Source: Actinomycetota bacterium (GTDB lineage: Bacteria > Actinomycetota > Actinomycetes > Streptosporangiales > Streptosporangiaceae). From it: a DNA stretch of 64,000 nucleotides. The stretch is from assembly GCA_003168255.1 (NCBI GenBank), contig PMSU01000055.1, forward strand, positions 42,551 through 106,550, in the 5' to 3' direction. The position numbers and the translations under genes are program-made. This document shows positions 31,602-39,704 of the stretch, in pieces; positions within the stretch are counted from its first letter, which is position 1, and each line of letters opens with the position of its first letter. The notes beneath the pieces are model-generated. The model saw only the letters and a program-made list of their open reading frames with translations, was not told the DNA's origin and did no database searches.

Positions 31602-32420
31602 ATGGACATCATGTTCGACTTCACTGACCGCACCGTGGTCGTGTTCGGCGGCACATCCGGGATCAACTACGCGATAGCCGAGGCGTTCGGTCGCCGGGGC
31701 GCGCGCGTCGCCGTCGCCAGCCGCAAGCAGGACAACGTCGACGCGGCGCTGGAGCGACTGCGGCGCCTCGGCATCACCGCCGCCGGCTTCATGGCCGACG
31801 TGCGCGACGTCGCGGCCGTTGAGGCGGCCTTCGAGTCAGTCGCCACCAGCTGGGGACCGATCGACGTGCTGGTGTCAGGCGCGGCCGGCAACTTCCTTGC
31901 CGAGGCGAATCAGCTTTCCGCCAACGGCTTCAAGGCTGTCGTCGACATCGACCTGCTCGGCACCTTCCACGTGATGCGCCAGGGATTCTCCCGTCTCGCA
32001 TCCGGCGCGTCGGTCATCAACATCACCGCGCCGCAGGCCGACATCCCGATGCGCTACCAGGCGCACGTGTGCGCGGCAAAGGCCGGTGTCGATCAGCTCA
32101 CCCGGGTACTCGCCCTCGAGTGGGGCGCCCACGGTATCCGCGTCAACGCGATCTCACCCGGCCCCATCGAGGGCACCGAAGGGCTGGCCCGTCTCTCTCC
32201 CGCAGGCGACCCGGCCGGCTCGACGGTCCTGAAGTTCGCGCCGCTCGGCCGCCTCGGAACCAAGCAGGACGTCGCGCAGCTGGCCATGTTCCTCGCCTCG
32301 TCGGCTGCTGGTTACATCTCCGGAGCCGTGATCCCGTGCGACGGCGGCGGCGCGATCGACAGCGTCAAGCCCGGGATCGAGGAGGCGGGCCGAGCCATGG
32401 CCCGATTATCCTTCCGATGA
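31602..32420 (+). CDS. SDR, 2,4-dienoyl-CoA reductase-like
   Basis: A 272-residue short-chain dehydrogenase. The cofactor motif is GGTSGINYAIA, and the sequence ALEWGAHGIRVNAISPGPI with GTEGLARLSP closely follows peroxisomal-type 2,4-dienoyl-CoA reductases. The usual YxxxK tyrosine is absent (HVCAAK instead), as in that group. The ORF opens far upstream inside the hydrolase; ATG 31602 is preferred, with GTG 31590 overlapping the previous stop as an alternative. It could reduce unsaturated acyl-CoA produced around the ligase downstream. Confidence 0.87.
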   Translation: MDIMFDFTDRTVVVFGGTSGINYAIAEAFGRRGARVAVASRKQDNVDAALERLRRLGITAAGFMADVRDVAAVEAAFESVATSWGPIDVLVSGAAGNFLAEANQLSANGFKAVVDIDLLGTFHVMRQGFSRLASGASVINITAPQADIPMRYQAHVCAAKAGVDQLTRVLALEWGAHGIRVNAISPGPIEGTEGLARLSPAGDPAGSTVLKFAPLGRLGTKQDVAQLAMFLASSAAGYISGAVIPCDGGGAIDSVKPGIEEAGRAMARLSFR

Positions 32421-32510
32421 CGGCGTATCCCGCCATCCCCGCTGTCCCGCGGCCACGGCGTCCCCGCCATTCCCGCTGTCCCGCCGAACGAGCAGACTCG
32501 AAAGGCCGTG

Positions 32511-34118
32511 ATGCTGCCGACCACTTCGGCCGAGTTCCGGCGGATCAGCCGGGTAGCCCTCGGCGACATCATCCACCGCTCGGCATCCCTGCGCGGCGCC
32601 CGGCTAGCGGTCGTCGACGGCGACCACCGGCTCACCCATCAGCAGCTGGACGCGCGCAGTTCCCAGTTTGCCCACCACCTGCTGACCGAGCACGACGGCG
32701 CTCACGTCGCCACCCTGTGCGCGAACTCCATCGACATGCTCGTGGCCATATACGGCATCAACAAGGCCGGCTCGGTGTGGGTGCCCGTCAACATCCAGCT
32801 AGCCCCCGCGCAGATCGACTACATCCTGCGGCATGCCGAGGTGTCCTATCTCGTCATCGACGAGGACATGCTCGCGCGGCCCGAGATCTCAGACGTGGTG
32901 ACGAAGCTCGACCTCGCCCTCGTGATCTCCCGCCCGACGGCAGCCACATCCGGCCGGCTCACGATGGCGGCAGCGACCAGCGGCCGTCCGAGCGAGCTGC
33001 CTGACATCGAGATTGCGGGCGATCAGCTCGCCCTGATCATGTACACCAGCGGCACGACCGGCGACCCCAAGGGCGTCATGCACTCGCATGCGTCCGCCTA
33101 CAGCGCCATCATCGCCAACATCGCCACGCTCGGGATCACCGAGTCTGACGTCATCTCCGCCATGCTCCCGCTGTTCCACTGCGCGCAGCATGTCCTGGCG
33201 ACATCCGCGCTGGCGGCCGGCGCCGCGATCGTCTTGACGCGGGGCTTCGCCCCGTCGGCGGCCCTGCACATGATCGGCGGCGACCACGTGACGATCTTCG
33301 CCGGACTGCCGATGATGTACGTGGCGATGCTCGACCACCCGCAGGCACCAGGCACCGATTTCTCCTCGGTCCGGCTGTGCCTCTATGCCATGGCACCCAT
33401 GCCCCGGCCGCTGATCGACCGGATCGCGACCACGATCGACGCGGACGTCTGGCTCGTCACCGGTCAGACCGAGGCGTACCCGATCACCATGCGCTTCCTG
33501 CCGATGCAGCATCCCTCGCTTGAAGCCAACTACTGGGGCGAGTCCACGGTCGTCTGCGAGACCGGGATCATGGATGACCAGGGCAGGCTGCTGCCGCCCG
33601 GCGAAATCGGCGAGATCGTCCATCGGGGCCCTAACATCATGCTGGGCTACTTCAAGGACCCGCAGGCCACGGCGGCGGCTCAGGCCTACGGGTGGCACCA
33701 CACCGGCGACCTCGGCACGATCAACGCCGACGGTCAGCTGCTGTTCCTGGACCGCAAGAAGGACATGATCAAGACAGGTGGCGAAAACGTCCCGAGCGTG
33801 AAGGTCGAATCCGTGCTCCTGGCGCATCCGGCGATCACGGACGCCGCCGTGATCGGGGTGCCGCATCCGCACTGGAGCGAGGCCATCGTCGCTGTCGTCG
33901 TTCGCAGCCCCGGGCAGGAATGCTCGGTCGAGGACATCCTGCGCCACTGCCGACGGTATCTCGGCGTTTTCGAGGTGCCGAAGGACGTCGTCTTCGTGCA
34001 GAGCCTGCCGCACACCGCGACGGGCAAGGTTCTCAAGACGGTCCTGCGCGGCACCTACGATTCGCACTTCGCCCGACACCCGAGCCCAGGCCAGGCAACC
34101 CCAGTCAGCGGCCAGTAA
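32511..34118 (+). CDS. AMP-dependent acyl-CoA ligase (ANL superfamily)
   Basis: A 535-residue ligase with P-loop LIMYTSGTTGDPKGVMH, motif WLVTGQTEAYPIT, hinge FLDRKKDMIKTGGENVPS and C-terminal lysine motif HTATGKVLKT. GAAAGG lies five bases before ATG 32511. It is 34% to 40% similar by eye to the ligase at 17657 in conserved blocks, but this is not a measured value. It follows the SDR by 90 bp of C-rich repeated sequence and precedes the 2OG-oxygenase unit, so it may supply an acyl-CoA to the acyltransferase. Confidence 0.9.
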   Translation: MLPTTSAEFRRISRVALGDIIHRSASLRGARLAVVDGDHRLTHQQLDARSSQFAHHLLTEHDGAHVATLCANSIDMLVAIYGINKAGSVWVPVNIQLAPAQIDYILRHAEVSYLVIDEDMLARPEISDVVTKLDLALVISRPTAATSGRLTMAAATSGRPSELPDIEIAGDQLALIMYTSGTTGDPKGVMHSHASAYSAIIANIATLGITESDVISAMLPLFHCAQHVLATSALAAGAAIVLTRGFAPSAALHMIGGDHVTIFAGLPMMYVAMLDHPQAPGTDFSSVRLCLYAMAPMPRPLIDRIATTIDADVWLVTGQTEAYPITMRFLPMQHPSLEANYWGESTVVCETGIMDDQGRLLPPGEIGEIVHRGPNIMLGYFKDPQATAAAQAYGWHHTGDLGTINADGQLLFLDRKKDMIKTGGENVPSVKVESVLLAHPAITDAAVIGVPHPHWSEAIVAVVVRSPGQECSVEDILRHCRRYLGVFEVPKDVVFVQSLPHTATGKVLKTVLRGTYDSHFARHPSPGQATPVSGQ

Positions 34119-34188
34119 GAACCGCGGCGGCCTCGCGCTCAAGCCCCTGAGACGGCCCTACGTCAGCAGCGTCCTGGCGGACCCCGGC

Positions 34189-34194
34189 TAGATT
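34189..34194 (+). promoter_or_regulatory. candidate leaderless -10 element before the 2OG oxygenase
   Basis: TAGATT is followed by seven bases (GGACCTT) and ATG 34202, with no Shine-Dalgarno sequence. This would start a dedicated transcript for the three-gene unit. Confidence 0.5.
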
Positions 34195-34201
34195 GGACCT
34201 T

Positions 34202-35071
34202 ATGGGCGCATCTGGAACTCGGGTAGTCGACCGGATTGTCAACGAAGCGAGCTATCGGCTGTCCGAGCCGGAGAGCGCGGCGTGGCAGCATGTCGTCGCC
34301 CGCACCCAGAGCGAGCTCTTAACGCTCGGCTGTAGCGTGCTTCCCGGCTTCGTCTACCCGGAGGCCTGTCACGCGCTGCGCTCGCAATGCGCTGCGATCG
34401 CCCCGCTGGCGTATTTCGACGTCGAAACCGTGAACGCCTACAACACCGCCCCCGACTCGTCCCTGCCAGAAGATCATCCTGGTCGCATCACCATGGAGCG
34501 CGGCAACGCCTTCGTGCCCCGCGATCGCATTCCGGCGGACTTCGTCATCCACCAGCTGTACTCCAGCGAGCTGTTCCAGCAGTTCGTCGCGAGCTGCTTC
34601 GAGCTGCCCCGGCTCTGCGAACTGGCCGACCCGCTGGCCGGCCTGTGCCTCAACGTCGTCCGCCCTGGCATGGAGCACCCGTGGCATTTCGACACCAACG
34701 AGTTCACTGTGAGCATGGTCACCCAGCAGCCGCAGGCCGGCGGGGTCTTCGAGTACTGCCCGAACATCAGGTCCGCTCGTGATGAAAACTTCGACGACGT
34801 CCGGGACGTGCTGGCTGGCCACGGCGAACACCTGATCCGTCGTCTCCCGCTTCGCCCTGGCGACCTTCAGCTGTTCAGGGGGCGGTATTCGGTGCATCGG
34901 GTGAGCTGCGTGCGAGGCGATACGGACCGGCACTCGGCGATCTTCGCCTACAGCGAGCGCCCCGGAGTGGTCGGTACCGTGGCGCGGACGAGGCAGCTCT
35001 TCGGCCGGGTGCTGCCGGAGCATCTCGCTGCGCAGGGACGCTCCGTGCGATCCGACCAGCTACTGGACTGA
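34202..35071 (+). CDS. 2-oxoglutarate/Fe(II) oxygenase (ArpA / BesD-HalD relatives)
   Basis: A 289-residue cupin-fold oxygenase. The facial triad is visible as H162 and D164 (WHFDTNEF) and H232 (SVHRVS), with R243 (TDRHS) at the right distance to bind 2-oxoglutarate. The overall pattern, including ERGNAFVPRD and the FAYSERPG ending, recalls from memory the ArpA/BesD-HalD group that acts on free amino acids. Halogenases in that group have Gly in place of Asp164, so this one should hydroxylate. TTG 34193 is an alternative start. It heads a unit with a methyltransferase and an acyltransferase. Confidence 0.82.
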   Translation: MGASGTRVVDRIVNEASYRLSEPESAAWQHVVARTQSELLTLGCSVLPGFVYPEACHALRSQCAAIAPLAYFDVETVNAYNTAPDSSLPEDHPGRITMERGNAFVPRDRIPADFVIHQLYSSELFQQFVASCFELPRLCELADPLAGLCLNVVRPGMEHPWHFDTNEFTVSMVTQQPQAGGVFEYCPNIRSARDENFDDVRDVLAGHGEHLIRRLPLRPGDLQLFRGRYSVHRVSCVRGDTDRHSAIFAYSERPGVVGTVARTRQLFGRVLPEHLAAQGRSVRSDQLLD

Positions 35072-35072
35072 T

Positions 35073-35948
35073 GTGCACCCCGACGAGGAACACGAATCCG
35101 TGCAGTACGACGACACCGGCAAGATCTCGTTCGACGACATCTACACGCAACCCGACCCGCGCGCCTACTTCGGCACGCTGCGCCGGCTCGGCTACTGCAT
35201 CCCTCAGCTCGCCAAGCCCTACTTCTTGCGACTCCTCCAGCACATACGGCCGCAGCAGCAGAGCGATACGAAGATCCTTGACATCGGCTGCTCTTACGGG
35301 GTCAACGCGGCGCTGTTGAAGTGCGACCTCACCATGGACGAGCTATACCTTCGCTACTGCGGAGCCCCGGCCCGCGCGGAGTCCCGCAGTGCGCTGCTGG
35401 CCGGCGACCGGGAGGTCGTCCGTACTCGGAATCGCCTGCCGTTTACGAAGTTTGTCGGCCTCGACAACTCGCTGCCCGCCCTGTCGTACGCGATGCTGGC
35501 CGGCTTCCTAGACGATGCGGTGCACGGTGACCTGGAGGAGCGCGCCTCGACGGGGCGACAGCGCGAACAGCTTGCCGGGACGGATCTCATTATCTCGACC
35601 GGGTGCGTGGGCTACGTCACCGACCGGACGATCGCACGGGTCCTGGACGCGAATGACGGGCGGCATCCGTGGATGGCGCACTTCGTGCTGCGGATGTTCC
35701 CGTTCGACCCGATGATGGAGAGCCTGGCGGGGTTTGGATACCAGACCGTAGGCTTCGAGCGCGTCTTCAAGCAGCGGCGGTTCGCCTCCCCGCAAGAGCA
35801 GGCGCTCGTCCTGGACACGCTGGCGGAGGTGGGAGTGGATCCCCAAGGCCTGGAGGCCGACGGCTGGCTGTACGCGCAGCTCTACGTGTCCTGGCCGCGC
35901 AGCGCCAGCGGCCCCGTCATCGCGGATCTCGCCGCGGGCAGCCAGTGA
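35073..35948 (+). CDS. class I SAM-dependent methyltransferase-like protein
   Basis: A 291-residue protein with a SAM-binding motif I (ILDIGCSYGVNAALL, residues 68-82) and VGLDNSLPALSYA at the motif II strand. The acceptor part is unusual: LIISTGCVGYVTDRTI and a long tail with WMAHFVLRMFPFD. Start GTG 35073 is one base after the preceding stop; GTG 35100 is an alternative. Position between the oxygenase and the acyltransferase suggests it methylates the same small molecule. I do not recognise a characterised homologue. Confidence 0.78.
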   Translation: MHPDEEHESVQYDDTGKISFDDIYTQPDPRAYFGTLRRLGYCIPQLAKPYFLRLLQHIRPQQQSDTKILDIGCSYGVNAALLKCDLTMDELYLRYCGAPARAESRSALLAGDREVVRTRNRLPFTKFVGLDNSLPALSYAMLAGFLDDAVHGDLEERASTGRQREQLAGTDLIISTGCVGYVTDRTIARVLDANDGRHPWMAHFVLRMFPFDPMMESLAGFGYQTVGFERVFKQRRFASPQEQALVLDTLAEVGVDPQGLEADGWLYAQLYVSWPRSASGPVIADLAAGSQ

Positions 35949-37759
35949 TGACCAGTAAGCAAGGGTGGTCCGCCCGCACCTTCGGCAATGAGGACCGGCT
36001 GCCGCGGGTACCGTTGCCCGCACTGGAGGAGAGCTGCAAGCGGTTCATTTCCTGGTGCGCACCGCTGCTAACCTCACGCGAGCTGGCTGCGACCGAGACC
36101 GCGGTGAATGCGTTCCTGCGGCCGCATGGCCCTGGCCGCAAGCTGCACTCCGCGCTCCAGGAGTACGACGCCAGCGATGGCGTGCACAGCTGGCTCGACA
36201 CGTTCTGGCCTTACCGGTACCTGGGCCGCCGCGACCGCATCGCGCTCAATGCCAACTTCTTCTTCTTGTTCGCCGATTCGGGCGAACAGCAGCTGGACCG
36301 GGCGGCCGGGCTCATCGCCGCAGCCGTCGACTACAAGCTGCGGCTCGACGAGGAGCTTGTCGAGCCGGTCGTCCAGCGCGGGCAGCCCCTCTCGATGGAG
36401 CAGAACAAGTTCCTGTTCTCATCGACCCGGATACCTGGGCGCGAGCAGGACACGGTCCGCACGCCCTACAGCGCGCAATGGCCCGGCCCGTCCCGAGCCC
36501 GCCACATCGTGGTGTTCTTCCGGGGGAACATGTTCCGCTTGGACGTGCTGGGCGGCGATGGACAGTGCCACAACCTGGACGAGCTCAAGGACGGCCTGCG
36601 CGCGATCATGGACGCGGGCGAGGTCGCGGCCGGGCCAGGCGCGTCCGTCGGGCACCTCACCACCAAGGCGAGGGCGGAGTGGGCGGCTAGCCGGGAGGCG
36701 CTGCTGGCCTGCCATCGCGGGAACGCCGCCGCACTCGATGACGTGGAGACGGCGCTCTTTTGCGTGTGCCTGGAGGACTTCGCGCCGAAGGACGCGCTGG
36801 CGGCGTGCGACCAGCTGCTGCATGGTGACAGCGGCAACCGGTGGTTCGACAAGTCCGTCTCACTGATCGTCTTCCGGGATGGCACCGCAGGGATCAACGT
36901 GGAGCACTGCGGTCTGGACGGGACGACAATCCTCAGCTTCGTCGACGCGCTGCTCGGCGCACCCGCGCCCGAGCAGTCACCGAATCCGGGGTCCCGGTCT
37001 CAGGATCCGGCGGCCGTCAGGCCCGTGACGTTCGTGCTCGACGATCACCTGCGGGCCGACGTGCAGGCTGCGGCCGCCGCGTTCGCCGCCTACGCGGCCG
37101 GCACCGCCACCACGATCGTGTCGTTCGACGACTTCGGCGCCAACCAGGCCAAGCAGCTGCGGATCTCGCCGGATGCCTTCGTGCAGATGGCCTATCAACT
37201 TGCCCACAACCGCGCCAAGGGATTCATCGGCGCCACCTACGAGTCGATCGCCACCCGGCAGTACGGGTGGGGGCGCACCGAGGCGATGCGCGTCGTCACG
37301 CCCGAGGTGCTGGCGTTCGTGGCAACCATGGACGACCCCCTGGTGGATGCGGTCACCCGCAGGACGAGGTTCCGGGTCGCCGCCGCCAAGCACGTCCAGC
37401 GGGCGAAGGAGTGCCAGGCGGGTCATGCACCCGAGCAGCACCTGTGGGAGCTACAGCTGATCCAGCGGCGGCGCGGCGCGGCGCTTGGGGTGTCCGAGCC
37501 GGATCTGTACAAGACGCCGGGCTGGCTCAAGATGCGCGACGACTACCTGAGCACCAGTTCCGCGCCCTCAGCCAACATCGCGTACTTCGGCTTCGGATCG
37601 ACCAGCAGTCAGTGCATCGGCGTCGCGTACGTGCTGCTCCCGGACCGCTTCAACCTGTACTTGAGCACGCCACTCGCGGTGGCCGACGAGATGTTCGTGT
37701 TCGCCGACAAGCTCCGCGACGCGGTGCGCGAACTCCAGGATCTGCTGTCGGCGCAGTAG
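35948..37759 (+). CDS. carnitine/choline O-acyltransferase family protein
   Basis: A 603-residue member of the carnitine acyltransferase family, which moves acyl groups between CoA and a hydroxyl on a quaternary-amine alcohol. The catalytic histidine is H320 in NVEHCGLDG, LSMEQNKFLFSSTRIPG matches the conserved LFxxxRxPG region, and SSQCIGVAYVLLPDRFNLYL matches the C-terminal substrate motif. The ATG overlaps the methyltransferase stop (ATGA). Such enzymes are uncommon in bacteria, and linkage to an amino-acid-type hydroxylase and a methyltransferase suggests that its acceptor is made by those two enzymes. Confidence 0.87.
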   Translation: MTSKQGWSARTFGNEDRLPRVPLPALEESCKRFISWCAPLLTSRELAATETAVNAFLRPHGPGRKLHSALQEYDASDGVHSWLDTFWPYRYLGRRDRIALNANFFFLFADSGEQQLDRAAGLIAAAVDYKLRLDEELVEPVVQRGQPLSMEQNKFLFSSTRIPGREQDTVRTPYSAQWPGPSRARHIVVFFRGNMFRLDVLGGDGQCHNLDELKDGLRAIMDAGEVAAGPGASVGHLTTKARAEWAASREALLACHRGNAAALDDVETALFCVCLEDFAPKDALAACDQLLHGDSGNRWFDKSVSLIVFRDGTAGINVEHCGLDGTTILSFVDALLGAPAPEQSPNPGSRSQDPAAVRPVTFVLDDHLRADVQAAAAAFAAYAAGTATTIVSFDDFGANQAKQLRISPDAFVQMAYQLAHNRAKGFIGATYESIATRQYGWGRTEAMRVVTPEVLAFVATMDDPLVDAVTRRTRFRVAAAKHVQRAKECQAGHAPEQHLWELQLIQRRRGAALGVSEPDLYKTPGWLKMRDDYLSTSSAPSANIAYFGFGSTSSQCIGVAYVLLPDRFNLYLSTPLAVADEMFVFADKLRDAVRELQDLLSAQ

Positions 37760-37769
37760 CCGCGGCCGG

Positions 37770-38534
37770 TCACTGGCGCCAGGCAGGGAGCCGCCGCTCC
37801 AGGAATGCGTGAATGCCTTCCTGCGCCTCGTCGCTGGCGAACAGCCGGGCGGACAGCGCCGCCATGCCCGCCGAGTCGGTGGCCAGCCGCTGCCGGCGGG
37901 CGCTGGTGACCAGCCTCTTGGTCTCCGCCGAGCCCTGCGGTGAGGTCTGGCGGATCTGGTCCAGCAGCGCGCCGATCACGGCGTCGATGTCGTCGGCGCT
38001 GGCCGCCATGGTGATCAGGCCGAGCTCGGCCGCCGTCGCGGCGTCGAACGTCTCGCCGGTGAGGTAATAGCGGGCCGCGGCGCGGGGCTGCATCAGGTCC
38101 AGCGTGGTCAGCGAGATGATCGCGGGTGCCAGGCCGATGCGGACTTCGGTGAACGCGAACGATGCGGCATCGGTCGCGACGGCAATATCGCAGGCGCCGA
38201 TGATGCCCATGCCGCCGGCCCGCACATGTCCGCCGATCTTGGCGAGCACCGGCTTGTCCAGCTCGACGATCGTGGTCAGGACCGTCATTATCGCCCTGGC
38301 GGCGTCGGCGCTCGGCTGGCTGCCGGCCTCGGACAGGTCCGCGCCGGAGCAAAAGACACGGCCGGTGTGCGTGAGCACGACGGCCCGGACAGTCGGGTCG
38401 CCACCTGATGCTGTCAGGCTGCTGGCGAGTTCGCTCACCAGCGTTCGGGAGAGGGCATTTCGGTTTTTGGGGGAGTCGAGCGTGATCGTCGCGACGTTGT
38501 CGCTGACGTCGTAGTGCACGAGTGAGGTCGTCAC
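37770..38534 (-). CDS. enoyl-CoA hydratase/isomerase
   Basis: A 254-residue crotonase-fold protein. The CoA/oxyanion regions are RVFCSGADLSEAG and GHVRAGGMGIIGACD, and the second half has FTEVRIGLAPAIIS. The two glutamates of classic hydratases are only partly kept, since the first region has GGMGIIGACD where E is often seen, so isomerase or another activity is possible. The GTG start lies six bases after TACGCT in a bidirectional promoter shared with the methyltransferase at 38557. Confidence 0.88.
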   Translation of the reverse strand: MTTSLVHYDVSDNVATITLDSPKNRNALSRTLVSELASSLTASGGDPTVRAVVLTHTGRVFCSGADLSEAGSQPSADAARAIMTVLTTIVELDKPVLAKIGGHVRAGGMGIIGACDIAVATDAASFAFTEVRIGLAPAIISLTTLDLMQPRAAARYYLTGETFDAATAAELGLITMAASADDIDAVIGALLDQIRQTSPQGSAETKRLVTSARRQRLATDSAGMAALSARLFASDEAQEGIHAFLERRLPAWRQ

Positions 38535-38539
38535 CGCCT

Positions 38540-38562
38540 GAGCGTAGCCTGCCGGTGTGGGC
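38540..38562. promoter_or_regulatory. bidirectional leaderless promoter core, copy 1
   Basis: AGCGTAGCCT holds TACGCT (minus) and TAGCCT (plus) sharing the central TA. Each hexamer is followed by six bases and then a GTG start (38534 on minus, 38557 on plus). The 23-bp sequence around it is identical to 39682-39704. Confidence 0.6.
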
Positions 38563-39150
38563 TCTCAGCCGGACCTGGCCGGCAATCCGGATCGGCTCCG
38601 GTGGAATGCCAGGTACGAAGACGGCTTCGGGGGGTCGTTCGGTCCCCATCCGCTGGCGGAGCGGGCGTTGTCCTTGCGGCTGCCCGGCGGGCCCGTTCTT
38701 GACCTGGCAAGCGGGCCGTCGGGCAGCGCGCTGCTGGCCGCCGCGGCCGGGCGCCAGGTCACGGCCGTCGACGTCTCCGAGGTGGCACTCGACCTGCTGC
38801 GCCGCGAATCGCTGCGCCGTGGGCTCGATGGTCTGATCACGCTCGTGCATGCCGATCTGGCGGCCTGGCAGCCGCGGCCTGGCGGCTATTCGCTGGTGCT
38901 GTGCACTGGTTTCTGGGACCGGGCCGTGTTCGGCGCCGCGGTGGCGGCGGTGACGGCTGGCGGCCTGATCGGCTGGGAGGCGTTCACCGTTGACGCGCGG
39001 CGCGCGCGACCTGGGCTGTGCGCCGGATGGTGCCTGGATCCCGGCGAGCCGGCCGTGCTGCTCCCCGCCGGGTTTACCGTCCTCGCCCAGGACGACCTGC
39101 CAGATGAGCGCTCGGGCACGAAGCGAAGGCTGCTGGCCCGGTTCGGATAG
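38557..39150 (+). CDS. SAM-dependent methyltransferase
   Basis: A 197-residue class I methyltransferase of the tellurite-resistance/thiopurine type. Motif I is VLDLASGPSGSALLAAAA, then AVDVSEVALDLLRRES and VLCTGFWDRAVF. The GTG start has no Shine-Dalgarno site and sits behind TAGCCT, consistent with leaderless translation. The acceptor is unknown. Confidence 0.83.
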   Translation: MGSQPDLAGNPDRLRWNARYEDGFGGSFGPHPLAERALSLRLPGGPVLDLASGPSGSALLAAAAGRQVTAVDVSEVALDLLRRESLRRGLDGLITLVHADLAAWQPRPGGYSLVLCTGFWDRAVFGAAVAAVTAGGLIGWEAFTVDARRARPGLCAGWCLDPGEPAVLLPAGFTVLAQDDLPDERSGTKRRLLARFG

Positions 39151-39153
39151 CGG

Positions 39154-39675
39154 TCAGGCCGACGGAGTGTCACGGGCGAGCCGCGCGGGCGTGGTTCCCT
39201 CGCTGATGGTGAGCTGATCGAACCAGCCGCATCGCGGATCGCCGGGCGGCCGGTCGAACCGGGTCACGTACGGCTTGAGATCGATCACGGGCGTCCCGTC
39301 GATGACGTCGACGCCTGCGAACACGACGCTCTGGCCGGTCACCCGGAGCAAGCGGATCAGGCTGAGCCCGATCGGGTTGACCCGGCGCGGCCCGCGGGTG
39401 GCGAATATGCCCATCAGGCGCTGCTGGCTTCGCAGCAGGAAGGGCACCTGCTGGAGAGGCGGGGCGCCGGCCTGATCAGCTGGCCGGTGTAGCCAGGTGA
39501 GCAGCCAGGCGTAGTCGAAGTCCTCGAGTCCCGCCAGGCCGGCCAGGTAGGGCGCGGCGATGTCGATCGTGCCGTGCTCGGCGCGGTTGAGGCCGGCCTG
39601 GATCGGCGTGGTCTCAAGCTCCGAATGGCTGGTGCGGACAACGCCTATCACTGGCAGCGGAACGGTAGCGGTCAC
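39154..39675 (-). CDS. trmO: TrmO-like tRNA m6t6A37 methyltransferase
   Basis: A 173-residue UPF0066/TsaA-type protein. It begins with the family's PVIGVVRTSHSE, has GIFATRGPRRVNPIGLSLIRL and then VIDGTPVIDLKPYV, the three conserved blocks of TrmO enzymes that methylate N6-threonylcarbamoyladenosine at tRNA position 37 with SAM. Length matches the short form lacking the extra C-terminal domain. GTG 39675 lies seven bases after TACGCT, in a bidirectional promoter shared with the fusion gene at 39699. Confidence 0.85.
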   Translation of the reverse strand: MTATVPLPVIGVVRTSHSELETTPIQAGLNRAEHGTIDIAAPYLAGLAGLEDFDYAWLLTWLHRPADQAGAPPLQQVPFLLRSQQRLMGIFATRGPRRVNPIGLSLIRLLRVTGQSVVFAGVDVIDGTPVIDLKPYVTRFDRPPGDPRCGWFDQLTISEGTTPARLARDTPSA

Positions 39676-39681
39676 CGGAGC

Positions 39682-39704
39682 GAGCGTAGCCTGCCGGTGT
39701 GGGC
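39682..39704. promoter_or_regulatory. bidirectional leaderless promoter core, copy 2
   Basis: This is the same 23 bp as 38540-38562, including AGCGTAGCCT. TAGCCT is six bases before GTG 39699 on plus, and TACGCT is seven bases before GTG 39675 on minus. Confidence 0.6.

Noticed and set aside
34202-35071. Possible Fe(II)/2OG halogenase
   Set aside because: The halogenase signature needs Gly/Ala at the carboxylate position; here Asp164 is present (HFD), which fits hydroxylation.
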